Source: Microbispora rosea (GTDB lineage: Bacteria > Actinomycetota > Actinomycetes > Streptosporangiales > Streptosporangiaceae). Taken from it: a stretch of 64,000 bases of DNA. The notes beneath the pieces are model-generated. The model saw nothing but the letters and a program-made list of their open reading frames with translations, did not search any database and was not told the DNA's origin. This document shows, piece after piece, positions 1 through 8,947 of this stretch (the first letter of the stretch is position 1; the number at the start of each line of letters is the position of its first letter). The stretch lies in assembly GCF_900156315.1 (NCBI RefSeq), contig NZ_FTNI01000002.1, positions 124,001 to 188,000 of the forward strand, given 5' to 3'. A program made the position numbers and the translations under genes.

Positions 1-281
1 GCCACTCGCGCGCGGGGAGGCCTGGCGCGCATGCGCCATGGCCACGTATGAACGCGGCTTCGTCGTCGTGTGATCGTGACGGGGCATTCTCGGAGCGCGT
101 GGAGGCTTTTCCGGGCCCGGGCAAGACCCGCGAAGCGGGGGCGATCAGCGGCGAATCGGCGGGAATCACCGTCGGCGACGCAGCCGGCGATTGCATTCGG
201 CTCATTTCACGTCATCGGACCGCATGCCAGGAGGACGACCCGCAACGCCGCATTCTCGGCTGCCTGACCAGGGAGCGCCGC
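1..281. other. Intergenic start of window, no convincing gene
   Basis: An open frame runs through this stretch in the frame of the downstream lipoprotein, but it has no ribosome site and its translation is basic, low-complexity and unlike any family I know. A short inverted repeat with 6-base arms (TGGCGC and GCGCCA) lies at 23-38. I see no promoter that I would defend. The region probably holds the leader of the lipoprotein gene. Confidence 0.5.
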
Positions 282-848
282 ATGAACACGTCATCTCACC
301 GTCGTCGTACGGATCACCGGCGAGTAGCGGCGCTGTGCATCCTGCTCGCGACCTGCCTGGCGTTGGCGCTACAGGCGTGCGACTCCCCGCGGCAGCGGGC
401 CAGGCCCCACGCCACCTGGAGCAGGAGCGGTCTGGTCGACGGGCAGGTCGGCCAGGTGCGGCTGCTGCACGTCCACATCCTCGCCCCGCCCATGAACGAG
501 CAGAAGGCCGGCGACGACCTGGGGCTGTACCTGACCCTGGTCAACAACAGCGACAGACCGCAGACGCTCGACGGCGTCAGCACCGTCCACGCCGAGCGGG
601 TCGCTTACCGGCAAGGGCCGTCCTCTCCTCAGCAGGCCGTCAACGTGACGATCCCCCCTCACGGGGCCGTCTCCCTCCAGCAAGGTCACGACCGACCGCA
701 CCTGGAGCTCGTCGGCATCCACCGCCCGCTCGGCGCCATTCCCATCGACGTCACGTTCCGCTTCCCCACCGCGGGCACGATCACCCTGCGCATCCCCGTG
801 CTCCCGCTGTCACGAGGGGCCGGATCGCCCACGCCCGCCCGCAGTTAG
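282..848 (+). CDS. PCuAC-like (copper chaperone fold) lipoprotein
   Basis: A 188-residue exported lipoprotein. The ATG at 282 is chosen over upstream starts because AGGGAG precedes it and a basic n-region plus hydrophobic stretch (about residues 14-28) follow at once. The segment ends in LALQAC, an imperfect lipobox, so the Cys near residue 29 would be lipidated on the outer face of the membrane. The rest is beta-rich, with the PCuAC-type pattern 'LYLTLVNNSD', then 'IPPHGAVSLQQG', then a closing strand 'GTITLRIPV'. The Met/His copper ligands of classical PCuAC proteins are not obvious, so metal binding is unproven. It stands alone. Confidence 0.6.
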   Translation: MNTSSHRRRTDHRRVAALCILLATCLALALQACDSPRQRARPHATWSRSGLVDGQVGQVRLLHVHILAPPMNEQKAGDDLGLYLTLVNNSDRPQTLDGVSTVHAERVAYRQGPSSPQQAVNVTIPPHGAVSLQQGHDRPHLELVGIHRPLGAIPIDVTFRFPTAGTITLRIPVLPLSRGAGSPTPARS

Positions 849-1009
849 TGCGGCGGCCGGTCGGGCGGGCGTACGGGCGGCGCGCGCCCGGCCGGAACGA
901 ACGGAGCGGCCGGTCCCCGGGCGATGATCACCAGGAGCCGGCCGCCGCTGTGCCACGCCGTGCGAGGGGCTCGGCCGCACGGTTCAGTGCCTGATCGGCC
1001 TCGCCCGGT

Positions 1010-1903
1010 TCAGTTGGGCAGGATTACGGTGCCCGACGTCTCCGGCACGTCGCCGTCGAGGTCGGACAGCTTGGCGACCTTGCTCTTCGGCGGCGCCTTG
1101 ACCGTGACCTTCCTGCCCCAGCCGGCGAACGTGCTGTCGGTGGACAGGTTGAAGGTGAAGGACTCGCCCTCGGACTTCAGCTTCAGGTCGACGCTGGCCG
1201 AGGCGCGGCGGACGAGCTGGTCGGAGCCGATCCACAGCTTCCAGGACACCACGTTCTTGGCGGGGTTGGACCCAATGGCGGCCAGGCTGTCCTTGGCGCC
1301 CGGGTTGGCCTTCATGAGCTGGCCCAGCGTGATGGTGCCGCGATAGAGCGTGGTCTTCGCGCCGTTGACTCTGCCGCCGGGGCCCTTGGCCTTGGTGGTG
1401 GCGAGGACCGCCTTGAGGTTGTGCCAGTCGAGGGGGTTCAGCGGGCTCGCCGAGGAGTTCGGCCGCAGCCCGGGGAGCCGCAGCCAGGTCTTGCCCTCGG
1501 GGAGCAGGCTCGTGTAGACCCCGCCCGAGAAGTAGCCGGTCGAGCCAATGACGATCATGCGGAGAGGCTTCTCCGCGTCCTTCAGGTCGTCGTTCTCGTC
1601 CTTCAGCAGCTCGCTGTATTTGGACTTCTGGGTGCTGTCCGAGGCGACGACGCCGGACCGGCCGAAGGCGTAGCCGCCGTTCGAGGTGTATTTGATGGCC
1701 GTGACGCCTGCCAGGCTCAGCGTGCCCGTGGAGACGAACCGCACGCCGTGGCCGGCGACGAACTGCTTGCGCAGTGCCGCCACGGGGTCGGCGGCGGGGG
1801 CCTGGGCCCGAGTAGAGGTCTGAGCCTGCGCGGGGGCGGCGACGGCGGGCGCCACGAGCGCGGCCGTCGCGGCGCACGCCAGCGCCAAGAATGCTCGTTT
1901 CAC
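1010..1903 (-). CDS. Secreted protein, LppX/LolA-like fold suspected
   Basis: A 297-residue exported protein of unknown function. The GTG at 1903 is preferred to two upstream starts because GGGAGG sits 7 bases ahead and a clean Sec signal follows (KR, then an Ala/Leu-rich core, then AxA-type cleavage near 'APAQAQ'). The mature part starts with a helix and continues as alternating beta strands ('[13 protein letters not shown]', '[14 protein letters not shown]', '[13 protein letters not shown]'). This pattern resembles the LppX/LprG or LolA half-barrel used to carry lipids between membrane and envelope. There is no lipobox Cys. The family assignment rests on pattern only. Confidence 0.5.
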   Translation of the reverse strand: MKRAFLALACAATAALVAPAVAAPAQAQTSTRAQAPAADPVAALRKQFVAGHGVRFVSTGTLSLAGVTAIKYTSNGGYAFGRSGVVASDSTQKSKYSELLKDENDDLKDAEKPLRMIVIGSTGYFSGGVYTSLLPEGKTWLRLPGLRPNSSASPLNPLDWHNLKAVLATTKAKGPGGRVNGAKTTLYRGTITLGQLMKANPGAKDSLAAIGSNPAKNVVSWKLWIGSDQLVRRASASVDLKLKSEGESFTFNLSTDSTFAGWGRKVTVKAPPKSKVAKLSDLDGDVPETSGTVILPN

Positions 1904-1925
1904 AGTGATTCCTCCCGTAGGTGCC

Positions 1926-1971
1926 CTCATGATCAGGAGGGCAGCCCGGAAATCATTGCGACTCATGATCA
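1926..1971. repeat. Direct repeats of CTCATGATCA upstream of secreted-protein gene
   Basis: Two identical 10-mers, CTCATGATCA at 1926-1935 and 1962-1971, lie 36 bases apart (start to start) just upstream of the minus-strand gene at 1010-1903. Each contains the palindrome TGATCA. The spacing is close to 3.5 helical turns. They could bind a regulator of that gene. Apart from these, the 1904-2212 gap has a somewhat AT-richer stretch (1985-2050) that may hold promoters, and nothing else that I can support. Confidence 0.3.
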
Positions 1972-2212
1972 CGGGAGTGTCACGAAAATCAGCATCTCCT
2001 GTGAGTTTTCAATTTGTGATCCGGTATGCGGCCGATTGCCATTCCGCGGTAAAAGGCCGGACGCGATCCCGCCGAACGCGCACGCGGATGACCCCTCAGG
2101 AGATGAAGACGGGAACGGCCGATGGGTGGCTGACGTATGGGGGGCGTTCCGGGGCCGGGCCCCGGGCGGCGGTTACGCTTCGGGCAGCGAGCACCATCTG
2201 CGGGAGGTCTTC

Positions 2213-2614
2213 ATGGCAGGCAGGATTCGGGTCGTCGTCGCGAAGCCGGGGCTCGACGGGCACGATCGCGGAGTCAAGGTGGTGGCGCGGGCGCTGCGCG
2301 ACGCGGGCATGGAGGTCATCTACACGGGGCTGCACCAGACCCCCGAGCAGATCGTCCGTACGGCGATCCAGGAGGACGCGGCGGCGATCGGGCTGTCCAT
2401 CCTGTCCGGCGCCCACATGACGCTGTTCGCCCGGCTCTTCGAGGTCCTGCGGGAAGAGGGCGCCGAGGACATCGTCGTGTTCGGCGGGGGCATCATTCCC
2501 GAGGCGGACATCCCCGAACTGGCGAAGATGGGAGTCGCCCGGATTTTCACGCCCGGCTCCACGACGCAGGAGATCGTGGAATGGGTGCGTTCGGCGGTTC
2601 CAGCCACCGTTTAG
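2213..2614 (+). CDS. Stand-alone cobalamin (B12)-binding domain protein
   Basis: A 133-residue protein that is essentially the C-terminal B12-binding domain of methylmalonyl-CoA mutase. It carries the base-off/His-on signature DxHxxG as D15-G-H17-D-R-G20, then 'GLSILSGAH' and the glycine turn 'VFGGGIIP', as in mutase small domains. The ATG follows CGGGAGG by 7 bases. No large mutase subunit (TIM barrel) lies in the window. It may therefore serve a mutase encoded elsewhere as a separate small subunit, or act as a B12-dependent accessory. It sits 157 bp upstream of sucC; succinyl-CoA is the product of methylmalonyl-CoA mutase, so the neighbourhood makes metabolic sense. Confidence 0.88.
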   Translation: MAGRIRVVVAKPGLDGHDRGVKVVARALRDAGMEVIYTGLHQTPEQIVRTAIQEDAAAIGLSILSGAHMTLFARLFEVLREEGAEDIVVFGGGIIPEADIPELAKMGVARIFTPGSTTQEIVEWVRSAVPATV

Positions 2615-2771
2615 GCATTTTGCCCAACCCTGCCGTACTGCAGGGTTGTTGACAAGGCTCCGGTGGGACCCGACGACGCGGTCACGCTCGTACGGGGACT
2701 AGGCTTCATGCGCGGAAACGCCGGGCGGGACGACGGCGCCCGGCCTCGGACATCAAAAGGGACGGACCCTC

Positions 2772-3953
2772 GTGGACCTGTTCGAACATCAGGCGAAGGA
2801 GCTCTTCGCGGAGTACGGCATCCCGGTGCCGCGCGGAATCGTCGCGCACACACCGGAGGAGGCGCGGGCGGCTGCCGAGCAGCTCACCGGACGCGTTGTC
2901 GTCAAGGCCCAGGTCAAGACCGGCGGGCGCGGCAAGGCCGGCGGCGTGAAGGTGGCCGACGACGCCGCCGACGCGCACGCGAAGGCGACGCAGATCCTCG
3001 GCATGGACATCAAGGGCCACACGGTCCACAAGGTCCTGATCGAGGAGGCCAGCCAGATCGCGGAGGAGTACTACTTCTCCTTCCTCCTCGACCGCGCCAA
3101 CCGCACCTTCCTCGCCATCTGCTCCGCCTCCGGCGGCATGGACATCGAGGAGGTCGCGCACACCGCGCCGGAGAAGGTGGCGAAGGTGCCGGTCAGCCCG
3201 CTTACGGGCGTCGACCGCGCCACGGCCCGCGAGATCGCGGTGGCGGGCGGCCTGCCGCAGCAGGCGCTGGACGGCGCCGCCGAGCTGATCGAGAAGCTCT
3301 GGGCGGTCTTCGTCGACGAGGACGCCTCGCTCGTCGAGGTCAACCCGATGATCCTGTCGGCCGACGGCCAGGTGAAGGCGCTCGACGGCAAGGTCACCCT
3401 CGACGAGAACGCGAACTTCCGCCAGGCGGAGCACGCCGCGTACGTCGACAAGGCCGCGGAGGACCCGCTGGAGGCCCGGGCCAAGGAGAAGCACCTCAAC
3501 TACGTCAAGCTGGACGGCAACGTCGGCATCATCGGCAACGGCGCGGGTCTGGTCATGTCCACGCTCGACGTCGTGGCGTACGCGGGTGAGGAGTTCCCCG
3601 GCCAGCCCAAGCCGGCCAACTTCCTCGACATCGGCGGCGGCGCCTCGGCCGAGGTCATGGCGAACGGCCTGGAGATCATCCTGTCCGACCCGTCGGTGAA
3701 GTCGGTCTTCGTGAACGTCTTCGGCGGCATCACCGCCTGTGACGCGGTCGCCAACGGCATCGTCTCGGCCTTCCAGCTCCTGCAGAGCCGGGGCGAGGAA
3801 GTGACCCACCCGCTGGTCGTCCGCCTGGACGGCAACAACGCCGCCTTGGGGCGGCAGATCCTGGCCGACGCCGCGCTGCCGCGGGTCGAGCTGGTCGACA
3901 CCATGGACGAAGCGGCCAAGCGCGCCGCCGAGCTCGCCGCGGTAGGTGCGTAA
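2772..3953 (+). CDS. sucC: Succinyl-CoA synthetase, beta subunit
   Basis: A 393-residue ADP-forming succinyl-CoA ligase beta chain. It catalyses, with SucD, the reversible conversion of succinyl-CoA and NDP/Pi to succinate, CoA and NTP in the TCA cycle. The N-terminal ATP-grasp domain opens with '[20 protein letters not shown]' and contains '[16 protein letters not shown]' (nucleotide loop, about 45-60). The C-terminal half has '[10 protein letters not shown]' and '[11 protein letters not shown]', typical of the CoA-ligase fold. Length is normal. It starts with GTG. Its TAA stop shares one base with the sucD ATG (TAATG), which implies translational coupling. Confidence 0.97.
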   Translation: MDLFEHQAKELFAEYGIPVPRGIVAHTPEEARAAAEQLTGRVVVKAQVKTGGRGKAGGVKVADDAADAHAKATQILGMDIKGHTVHKVLIEEASQIAEEYYFSFLLDRANRTFLAICSASGGMDIEEVAHTAPEKVAKVPVSPLTGVDRATAREIAVAGGLPQQALDGAAELIEKLWAVFVDEDASLVEVNPMILSADGQVKALDGKVTLDENANFRQAEHAAYVDKAAEDPLEARAKEKHLNYVKLDGNVGIIGNGAGLVMSTLDVVAYAGEEFPGQPKPANFLDIGGGASAEVMANGLEIILSDPSVKSVFVNVFGGITACDAVANGIVSAFQLLQSRGEEVTHPLVVRLDGNNAALGRQILADAALPRVELVDTMDEAAKRAAELAAVGA

Positions 3954-4825
3954 TGGCTATCTGGCTCACCGAGAACAGCAAGATCATCGTTCAGGGCATG
4001 ACCGGTGGTGAGGGCACCAAGCACACCCGCCGCATGCTCGCCGCCGGCGTCAAGGTCGTGGGCGGCGTGAACGCCCGCAAGGCCGGCATCACGCACGAGG
4101 GCCTGCCGGTCTTCGGCACGGTCAAGGAGGCCATGGAGCAGACGGGCGCCGATGTGTCCGTCGTCTTCGTGCCCCCGGCCGCCACCAAGGCCGCCGTCCG
4201 CGAGGCCATCGACGCCGAGATCCCGCTGTGCGTGGTCATCACCGAGGGCGTGCCGGTCCACGACACCACGGAGTTCTGGGCGTACGCCGTCTCCAAGGGC
4301 AACAAGACCCGCATCATCGGCCCGAACTGCCCCGGCATCGCCTCGCCCGGCGCCTCCAACGCGGGCATCATCCCGGCCGACATCACCACCAAGGGCCGCG
4401 TCGGCCTGGTGTCGAAGTCCGGCACGCTGACCTACCAGCTCATGTACGAGCTGCGTGACATCGGCTTCTCCACCTGCGTCGGCATCGGCGGCGACCCGGT
4501 CATCGGGACGACGCACATCGACGCTCTCCAGGCGTTCCAGGACGACCCGGAGACCGACGCGATCGTGATGATCGGCGAGATCGGCGGCGACGCCGAGGAG
4601 CGCGCCGCGGCCTACATCGACGAGCACGTGACCAAGCCGGTCGTCGCCTACGTGGCCGGGTTCACCGCGCCCGAGGGCAAGACCATGGGCCACGCCGGCG
4701 CGATCGTGTCCGGCTCCGCCGGCACCGCCCAGGCCAAGAAGGAGGCCTTGGAGAAGGTCGGCGTCCGCGTTGGCCGCACACCCAGCGAGACCGCCCGCCT
4801 TATGCGCGACATCATGTCCGCGTGA
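3953..4825 (+). CDS. sucD: Succinyl-CoA synthetase, alpha subunit
   Basis: A 290-residue alpha subunit that binds CoA and carries the phosphohistidine relay. Visible hallmarks are the N-terminal CoA-binding Rossmann region ('[20 protein letters not shown]'), '[11 protein letters not shown]' and the active-site loop '[10 protein letters not shown]', whose His is the one phosphorylated. It overlaps sucC by one base and is surely cotranscribed. An oddity is that its TGA stop (4823-4825) lies inside the left arm of the 18-bp inverted repeat that begins at 4821, so the element's edge is fused to the end of this gene. Confidence 0.97.
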   Translation: MAIWLTENSKIIVQGMTGGEGTKHTRRMLAAGVKVVGGVNARKAGITHEGLPVFGTVKEAMEQTGADVSVVFVPPAATKAAVREAIDAEIPLCVVITEGVPVHDTTEFWAYAVSKGNKTRIIGPNCPGIASPGASNAGIIPADITTKGRVGLVSKSGTLTYQLMYELRDIGFSTCVGIGGDPVIGTTHIDALQAFQDDPETDAIVMIGEIGGDAEERAAAYIDEHVTKPVVAYVAGFTAPEGKTMGHAGAIVSGSAGTAQAKKEALEKVGVRVGRTPSETARLMRDIMSA

Positions 4826-5068
4826 TCTTGTAGTTTGTCGCAGGCGGCCCTTTGGCCTGCGCCACCACCGTTGGTGATCATGCAGTCGCCGGGCGATCGG
4901 CGCTCCTGCCGGCGGTTTTGTCATTCGTGACCTTGCACTTTTCGATGAAGTGCAAGGTCACGATGCGTATGGGCCCAGGTCGTGGTGGTGTCCGCGGTTT
5001 TTCTGCAAGATCACGGATGCTCCGTGCCCAGCTTGGGCGGCTGATGTGCAACAAACTACAAGATCACG
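4821..5068. mobile_element. 248-bp element with 18-bp perfect terminal inverted repeats (MITE-like)
   Basis: The left end CGTGATCTTGTAGTTTGT (4821-4838) is the exact reverse complement of the right end at 5051-5068; after one mismatch the next two bases pair as well. The inside is AT-richer than its surroundings, codes for nothing plausible and holds further palindromes: a 6-bp-arm hairpin at 4840-4860, a 16-bp-arm hairpin at 4925-4963, and a second partial copy of the end motif (GCAAGATCACGG near 5011). No clear target duplication is seen. It could be a non-autonomous transposable element, a large REP-like unit or a structured transcript end for sucCD. Confidence 0.55.
4925..4963. terminator. 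16-bp perfect hairpin inside the inverted-repeat element
   Basis: TCGTGACCTTGCACTT at 4925-4940 pairs without mismatch with 4948-4963 across a 7-base loop. There is no U-tract behind it on either strand, so it is not a canonical intrinsic terminator, though a stem this strong could end sucCD transcription or stall it. It lies centrally in the 4821-5068 element. Confidence 0.5.
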
Positions 5069-5134
5069 GCGATTTGGGGGGTGGACGGCGTGGCGACGTG
5101 GAGGGAGGCCGTGGGGCTGGGATGATGCGGTAGC

Positions 5135-6796
5135 GTGACGGGCCTTCTCGATCAATTCAGGACCGCTCCCCGTGCCGTGCTCGGCCGCATGGGGGCGGGC
5201 GACGACGAGGAGACCCGCCGTCCGCTGCCCGTCTCCGGCATGCTGGCCGCGGTCGGGACGCTCGGCGTCGGCCTCGCCGTGCTCACCACGCTCACCCTCA
5301 TCGGCTGGATGGCCGCGCCCCGCGGGCCGTTCGGCGAGGGCCTGCCGGGCGTCTTCCGTACGGCCTGCCAGCTCTGGCTCGCCGCCCACCACGCCGGTTT
5401 CGCGATCCCCGGCGGCCGGGTGGGCCTGCTGCCCATCGGCCTGATGATCCTGCCGGGGGTGCTGCTCTACCGGGCCGGTCTGTGGATGGCGCGGGACGCC
5501 GACCTGCGGGTGCGGATGCCGGCCCGGCTGCCCAAGGGCACGCCGCGCGACATCGAGAACGCCCGGCGCCGCGCCCAGCTCGCGCTCTTCGCCCAGGCCG
5601 GCATCTCGCTGGCCGCGCCGTACGCGCTGCTCGCCGGGGTGATCGCCCTCGTCTCCGGCAACGAGATCATGGAGCCGTTCCTCGGAGAGGCGCTGGTCAG
5701 CCACCTGCTGCTGGCCTTCGTCACCGGGTCGGTGGCCACCGCACGCACGATCGGGCCGTGGCGGTCGATGCTGCGGCTGCTGCCCGAGCGACCGCGGTCG
5801 CTCGTGGCCGGTACGGCCGTCGCGACCGCGTTGATGCTCGTGGCCGGGGCCGTGCTTGTCCTCGGGGCCGTGGCGGTCAACTTCGCCCGGATCCAGCAGA
5901 TGTCGGAGGTCCTCAGCCCCGGAGTGGTCGGCGGCCTGCTGCTCCTGCTCCTGGAGGTCCTCTACTTCTTCAACGCCGTCGTCTGGGGCCTGGCCTACAT
6001 CTCGGGGCCCGGGTTCGCGGTGGGCGCCGGGACGCTGGTCGCGCCCACCGGGGTCAAGCTGAGCGCGGTGCCCATGCTGCCGCTGCTGGGCGCCCTGCCG
6101 CCGTCCGGCGCCGCACCCCCCTGGGTCATGGGCGTGATCGCGGTGCCGTTCGCGGCCGGCGCGGTCGCCGGCGTGGTGACGGCCCGGGTCGCGCCGACCC
6201 CCTCGATCGAAGCCGCACCGCTGTGGGGATTCGTCTGCGGGATCACCTCCGGCCTCGTCGCGGGAACGCTCGCCGCGCTGTCGGGCGGCCCCCTCGGCGG
6301 GGCGGGCCTGGCCGCGGTGGGGCCGTCCCCCTGGGAGGTGGCGCTGTCGGTCACGCTGGAGGTCGGCGTGGCCGCCGGCATCTCGGCCGGCATCGCCAAC
6401 TGGTGGCTGATCTCCCGGCGGCCTGCCACCCCGCCCGAGCCGGTGCGGAAGGCCGGCGCCGTGATCGCCAAGGCGGCCGGGCGGGTACGGCCCGCCCGCG
6501 GCGCCCACCTGCCCGGCCACTGGCTGGACGCCACCGAGGCGGACACCCAGCCGATCCCGGTCATCAGGGACGACTGGACCGACGAACACGCCGCGGCGGC
6601 GGCGGAGACCTTCGACGACATGGGCGCGCCGCGGACCGGGGCTCCCTCTCCGGTCTCCGACAGACCACGCAAACCGGCCGCGAAGCGTCGCGCTCCGAGC
6701 CCCCCGCCGACGCCGCGCAAGGACATCGTGGACGAGACCGACGACCGCGGGGGGCACGTCATCTACGTCGATCCCTACGCCTGGGACCGCGACTGA
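5135..6796 (+). CDS. perM: PerM-type cell division membrane protein (DUF6350)
   Basis: A 553-residue polytopic membrane protein. About nine hydrophobic segments lie between residues 40 and 420 (for example 'GMLAAVGTLGVGLAVLTTLTL' is cut here at 'GLAVLTTLTL', 'GGLLLLLLEVLYFFNAVVWGL', 'GVVTARV'). A charged cytoplasmic tail ends in 'HVIYVDPYAWDRD'. The arrangement and its place just ahead of purN-purH match Mycobacterium perM (Rv0955), described as an integral membrane protein that supports cell division. The GTG start at 5135 lies downstream of a G-rich leader. The last 22 bases overlap the tail-to-tail merR gene. Identification relies on family architecture and synteny. Confidence 0.75.
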   Translation: MTGLLDQFRTAPRAVLGRMGAGDDEETRRPLPVSGMLAAVGTLGVGLAVLTTLTLIGWMAAPRGPFGEGLPGVFRTACQLWLAAHHAGFAIPGGRVGLLPIGLMILPGVLLYRAGLWMARDADLRVRMPARLPKGTPRDIENARRRAQLALFAQAGISLAAPYALLAGVIALVSGNEIMEPFLGEALVSHLLLAFVTGSVATARTIGPWRSMLRLLPERPRSLVAGTAVATALMLVAGAVLVLGAVAVNFARIQQMSEVLSPGVVGGLLLLLLEVLYFFNAVVWGLAYISGPGFAVGAGTLVAPTGVKLSAVPMLPLLGALPPSGAAPPWVMGVIAVPFAAGAVAGVVTARVAPTPSIEAAPLWGFVCGITSGLVAGTLAALSGGPLGGAGLAAVGPSPWEVALSVTLEVGVAAGISAGIANWWLISRRPATPPEPVRKAGAVIAKAAGRVRPARGAHLPGHWLDATEADTQPIPVIRDDWTDEHAAAAAETFDDMGAPRTGAPSPVSDRPRKPAAKRRAPSPPPTPRKDIVDETDDRGGHVIYVDPYAWDRD

Positions 6797-7179
6797 TCTG
6801 TCCGGTCCGGCTCGGCGACGGCCGAGGCGAGCCGGTCCCGCAGGTCCGTCAGGCGGGCGATCTCGGCGTCCAGGGCGGCGATCCGGCGTTGCACGACGCC
6901 GCTGCCGCTGCCGCCGCCGGTGCAGCCGGGGCTGCCGTACGGCGGGAGCGCGTCGCCCTCCAGCAGGTCCAGCCGGTCGGCGCAGCGGGCGACGTCCTCG
7001 ATGGTCAGGCCGAGGGCGAGCAGCCGGCGCACGAGGCGGATACGGGCGATGTCCCGCGGGCCGTACTCCCGTTGGCCCGACGAGGTCCGCGGGGGCGGCA
7101 GGAGCAATCCGCGCTGCTCGTACAGGCGCAGGGCGCGTGGCGTGGTCCCGGCCGCCGCCGCGGCGTCACCGATCCGCAT
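6775..7179 (-). CDS. MerR-family transcriptional regulator
   Basis: A 134-residue regulator with the N-terminal MerR winged helix: 'RIGDAAAAAGTTPRALRLYEQRGLL' (about residues 2-26) and the 'REYGPRDIARIRLVRRL' wing and helix. A dimerisation coiled coil follows ('IAALDAEIARLTDLRDRLAS', about 100-120). A single Cys lies in 'GSPGCTGGGSG', too few for a typical metal site. It begins 23 bases downstream of the oxidoreductase gene on the same strand and is probably cotranscribed with it, so it may respond to a carbonyl or quinone compound. Its 3' end overlaps perM by 22 bp. Confidence 0.85.
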   Translation of the reverse strand: MRIGDAAAAAGTTPRALRLYEQRGLLLPPPRTSSGQREYGPRDIARIRLVRRLLALGLTIEDVARCADRLDLLEGDALPPYGSPGCTGGGSGSGVVQRRIAALDAEIARLTDLRDRLASAVAEPDRTDQSRSQA

Positions 7180-7202
7180 GAGACCTCCCGGCTGCTTTCA
7201 TT

Positions 7203-8219
7203 TCACGTCTCTATGACGACCGTCCCCACGTGCCGCCCCTCGAACAACTCACGCAACGCCAGCGGCGCGCGTTCGATGCCCGCGATCCGCGTGTGCGGGA
7301 AGGTGACGGCGCCCGAGCGCAGCCAGGCGCCGAAGCGCTCCGTCCACTCCGTGTGGATCTCGTCGTCGACGCCGGTGAGGCCGCGCAGGGTGATGTTCTT
7401 GGCGATGAGCTGGAAGGCGTCCAGCTCCACCGGGGCCGTCGTGCCGCCGGACGCGGGCGACAGCTGGGCGGCCAGGGTGCCGACCACGACGAGCCGTGCG
7501 CCGGGCCGCGCCGCGGCCACCGCGGCCTGGAGTTGCTCGCCGCCGACGGTGTCGACGACCACGTCGACGCCGTCGGGCGCCGCCTCGGCCAGGCGCCCGC
7601 CGATCGGGCCGCCGTCGCGGAGTACCGCCGCGTCGTAGCCGAGCTCTGCGGTCATGCGCCCGGCCTTGGCCGGCGAGCCGGTGGTGCCGATCACGCGCGC
7701 CGCGCCCAGCAGCCGGGCGATCTGGCCGGCGAGCGACCCCACGCCTCCGGCGCCCCCGGTGACGAGCACCGTCTCGCCCGCGCGCAGGCGGGCGACCCGG
7801 GTCAGGGCGGCGTACGCGGTCGCGCCGGACGCGAGGTGCGCGGCCGGGTCGGGCAGGGCGTCGCCCAGCGGCGCGGCCGCGGGAACCGCGGCGTACTCAC
7901 GCCAGCCCTGGAAATGCGCGACCAGGTCGCCCGGCCGCAGATCGCCGCCGGCCGGGGCTGCGACGACCTCGCCGACGGCCGGGCCGAACAGCGCGTCTCC
8001 GGGGCGGAGCGGAGGGAAGGGCGTGCCGGGCACGCCCCCGGCGATGAGCGTGCGCAGCGAAGGGAAGACCTGGAACCAGCGGTTGCGCACCAGGACCTCA
8101 CCGGCCCCCGGCACGGGCAGCGGGACCTCGGAAACGGTCAGGTGCTCGGGGCCGGGAAGGCCGGACGGAACCTCGGCGAGCCGGATCTCCCGTGCGGTGC
8201 GGGGCAGGGTCGGGGGCAT
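7203..8219 (-). CDS. Zinc-binding-type (MDR) NADP-dependent oxidoreductase
   Basis: A 338-residue medium-chain dehydrogenase/reductase. The N-terminal catalytic domain ('VPLPVPGAGEVLVRNRWFQVFPSLR') has the form of the alkenal/leukotriene B4 reductase branch and lacks zinc-ligand Cys residues. The Rossmann domain follows: 'VLVTGGAGGVGSLAGQIARLLGA' is the NADPH loop (shown here in part as 'GGAGGVGSLAGQIA'). The ATG at 8219 is preferred to upstream starts because GTGGGAG precedes it. It probably reduces activated double bonds of enones or quinones. The substrate is unknown. A MerR regulator follows directly. Confidence 0.85.
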   Translation of the reverse strand: MPPTLPRTAREIRLAEVPSGLPGPEHLTVSEVPLPVPGAGEVLVRNRWFQVFPSLRTLIAGGVPGTPFPPLRPGDALFGPAVGEVVAAPAGGDLRPGDLVAHFQGWREYAAVPAAAPLGDALPDPAAHLASGATAYAALTRVARLRAGETVLVTGGAGGVGSLAGQIARLLGAARVIGTTGSPAKAGRMTAELGYDAAVLRDGGPIGGRLAEAAPDGVDVVVDTVGGEQLQAAVAAARPGARLVVVGTLAAQLSPASGGTTAPVELDAFQLIAKNITLRGLTGVDDEIHTEWTERFGAWLRSGAVTFPHTRIAGIERAPLALRELFEGRHVGTVVIET

Positions 8220-8375
8220 GGGAACTCCCACGGTGTCGGGACAGGGACCGCTCGTGCGGCGTCTCGACCAGGCACGGCCGCACGGCCCCGCGACGCTAAC
8301 CCCTGACCCGCGCGTCAAGGGCAAGACCGGTGAGCCGTCCGCGACGGCGCGGACGGCTCACCTGCGGTCGTGCCG

Positions 8376-8780
8376 TCAGGCGGGGGCCGGGACTCCGGCG
8401 GGCCAGGCCACGCCCATCTTCCGTTCGAACGCCCGCATCAGCTGCTCGGAGCAGTCCTGCTGGGCCGCCACCGTGCCCGCGCCCTTGCGGCACTCGTTGT
8501 ACGCGTTGAGCTCGTCGGAGAAGTAGAGCTGGAATCCCGTGGTCACGATCCCCAGGACGAACGCGAGCGACGAGAGCACGACGGCCCCGGTCGCCATCCC
8601 GATCCCGCGTCGTTCGCGGTTGAGCAGGCGGATGTCACGGATCGCGATGACGATCGCGAATATCGACAGCGCCAGCCCGGCCGCCGGCAGCATCAGCGTG
8701 AAGACCAGCGCCATGATGGCGAGCACGAGAGCCCTGCGACCTCCGGTCGCAGGGGTCGGCGTCTGTAGGGATGTTGTCAC
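8376..8780 (-). CDS. DUF4190-like small membrane protein
   Basis: A 134-residue protein with a short Thr/Pro-rich N-terminus, two close hydrophobic helices ('ALVLAIMALVFTLMLPAAGL' and 'LALSIFAIVIAIRDI'), a third near 'GAVVLSSLAFVLGIVTTGF', and a soluble tail containing two Cys ('NECRKG', 'QQDCSEQ') that could form a disulfide outside the cell. The GTG at 8780 is chosen because GAGGAG lies 3-8 bases upstream; a longer reading from 8882 has no ribosome site. The helix pattern resembles DUF4190-type proteins. Function unknown. Confidence 0.65.
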   Translation of the reverse strand: MTTSLQTPTPATGGRRALVLAIMALVFTLMLPAAGLALSIFAIVIAIRDIRLLNRERRGIGMATGAVVLSSLAFVLGIVTTGFQLYFSDELNAYNECRKGAGTVAAQQDCSEQLMRAFERKMGVAWPAGVPAPA

Positions 8781-8947
8781 GGTCTCCTCGCCTCGCGTTC
8801 CGCATAACCCGTCGTCAGTCGTGATGGCCGGCGCCCGATACGCTTTAGCTGCGTCGAGGGACGGTCCTCCACGCTCGACCATTCTCTAAGGAACCATCTC
8901 CCGGCAATCACCTGCAAAACGAAGGCAGCTCACAAAGGAGTTCCGCT

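Noticed and set aside
4852-5133. Short open frames inside the inverted-repeat element
   Set aside because: They have no ribosome site and no plausible protein, and their codon positions show no GC bias; the hairpins explain the sequence better.
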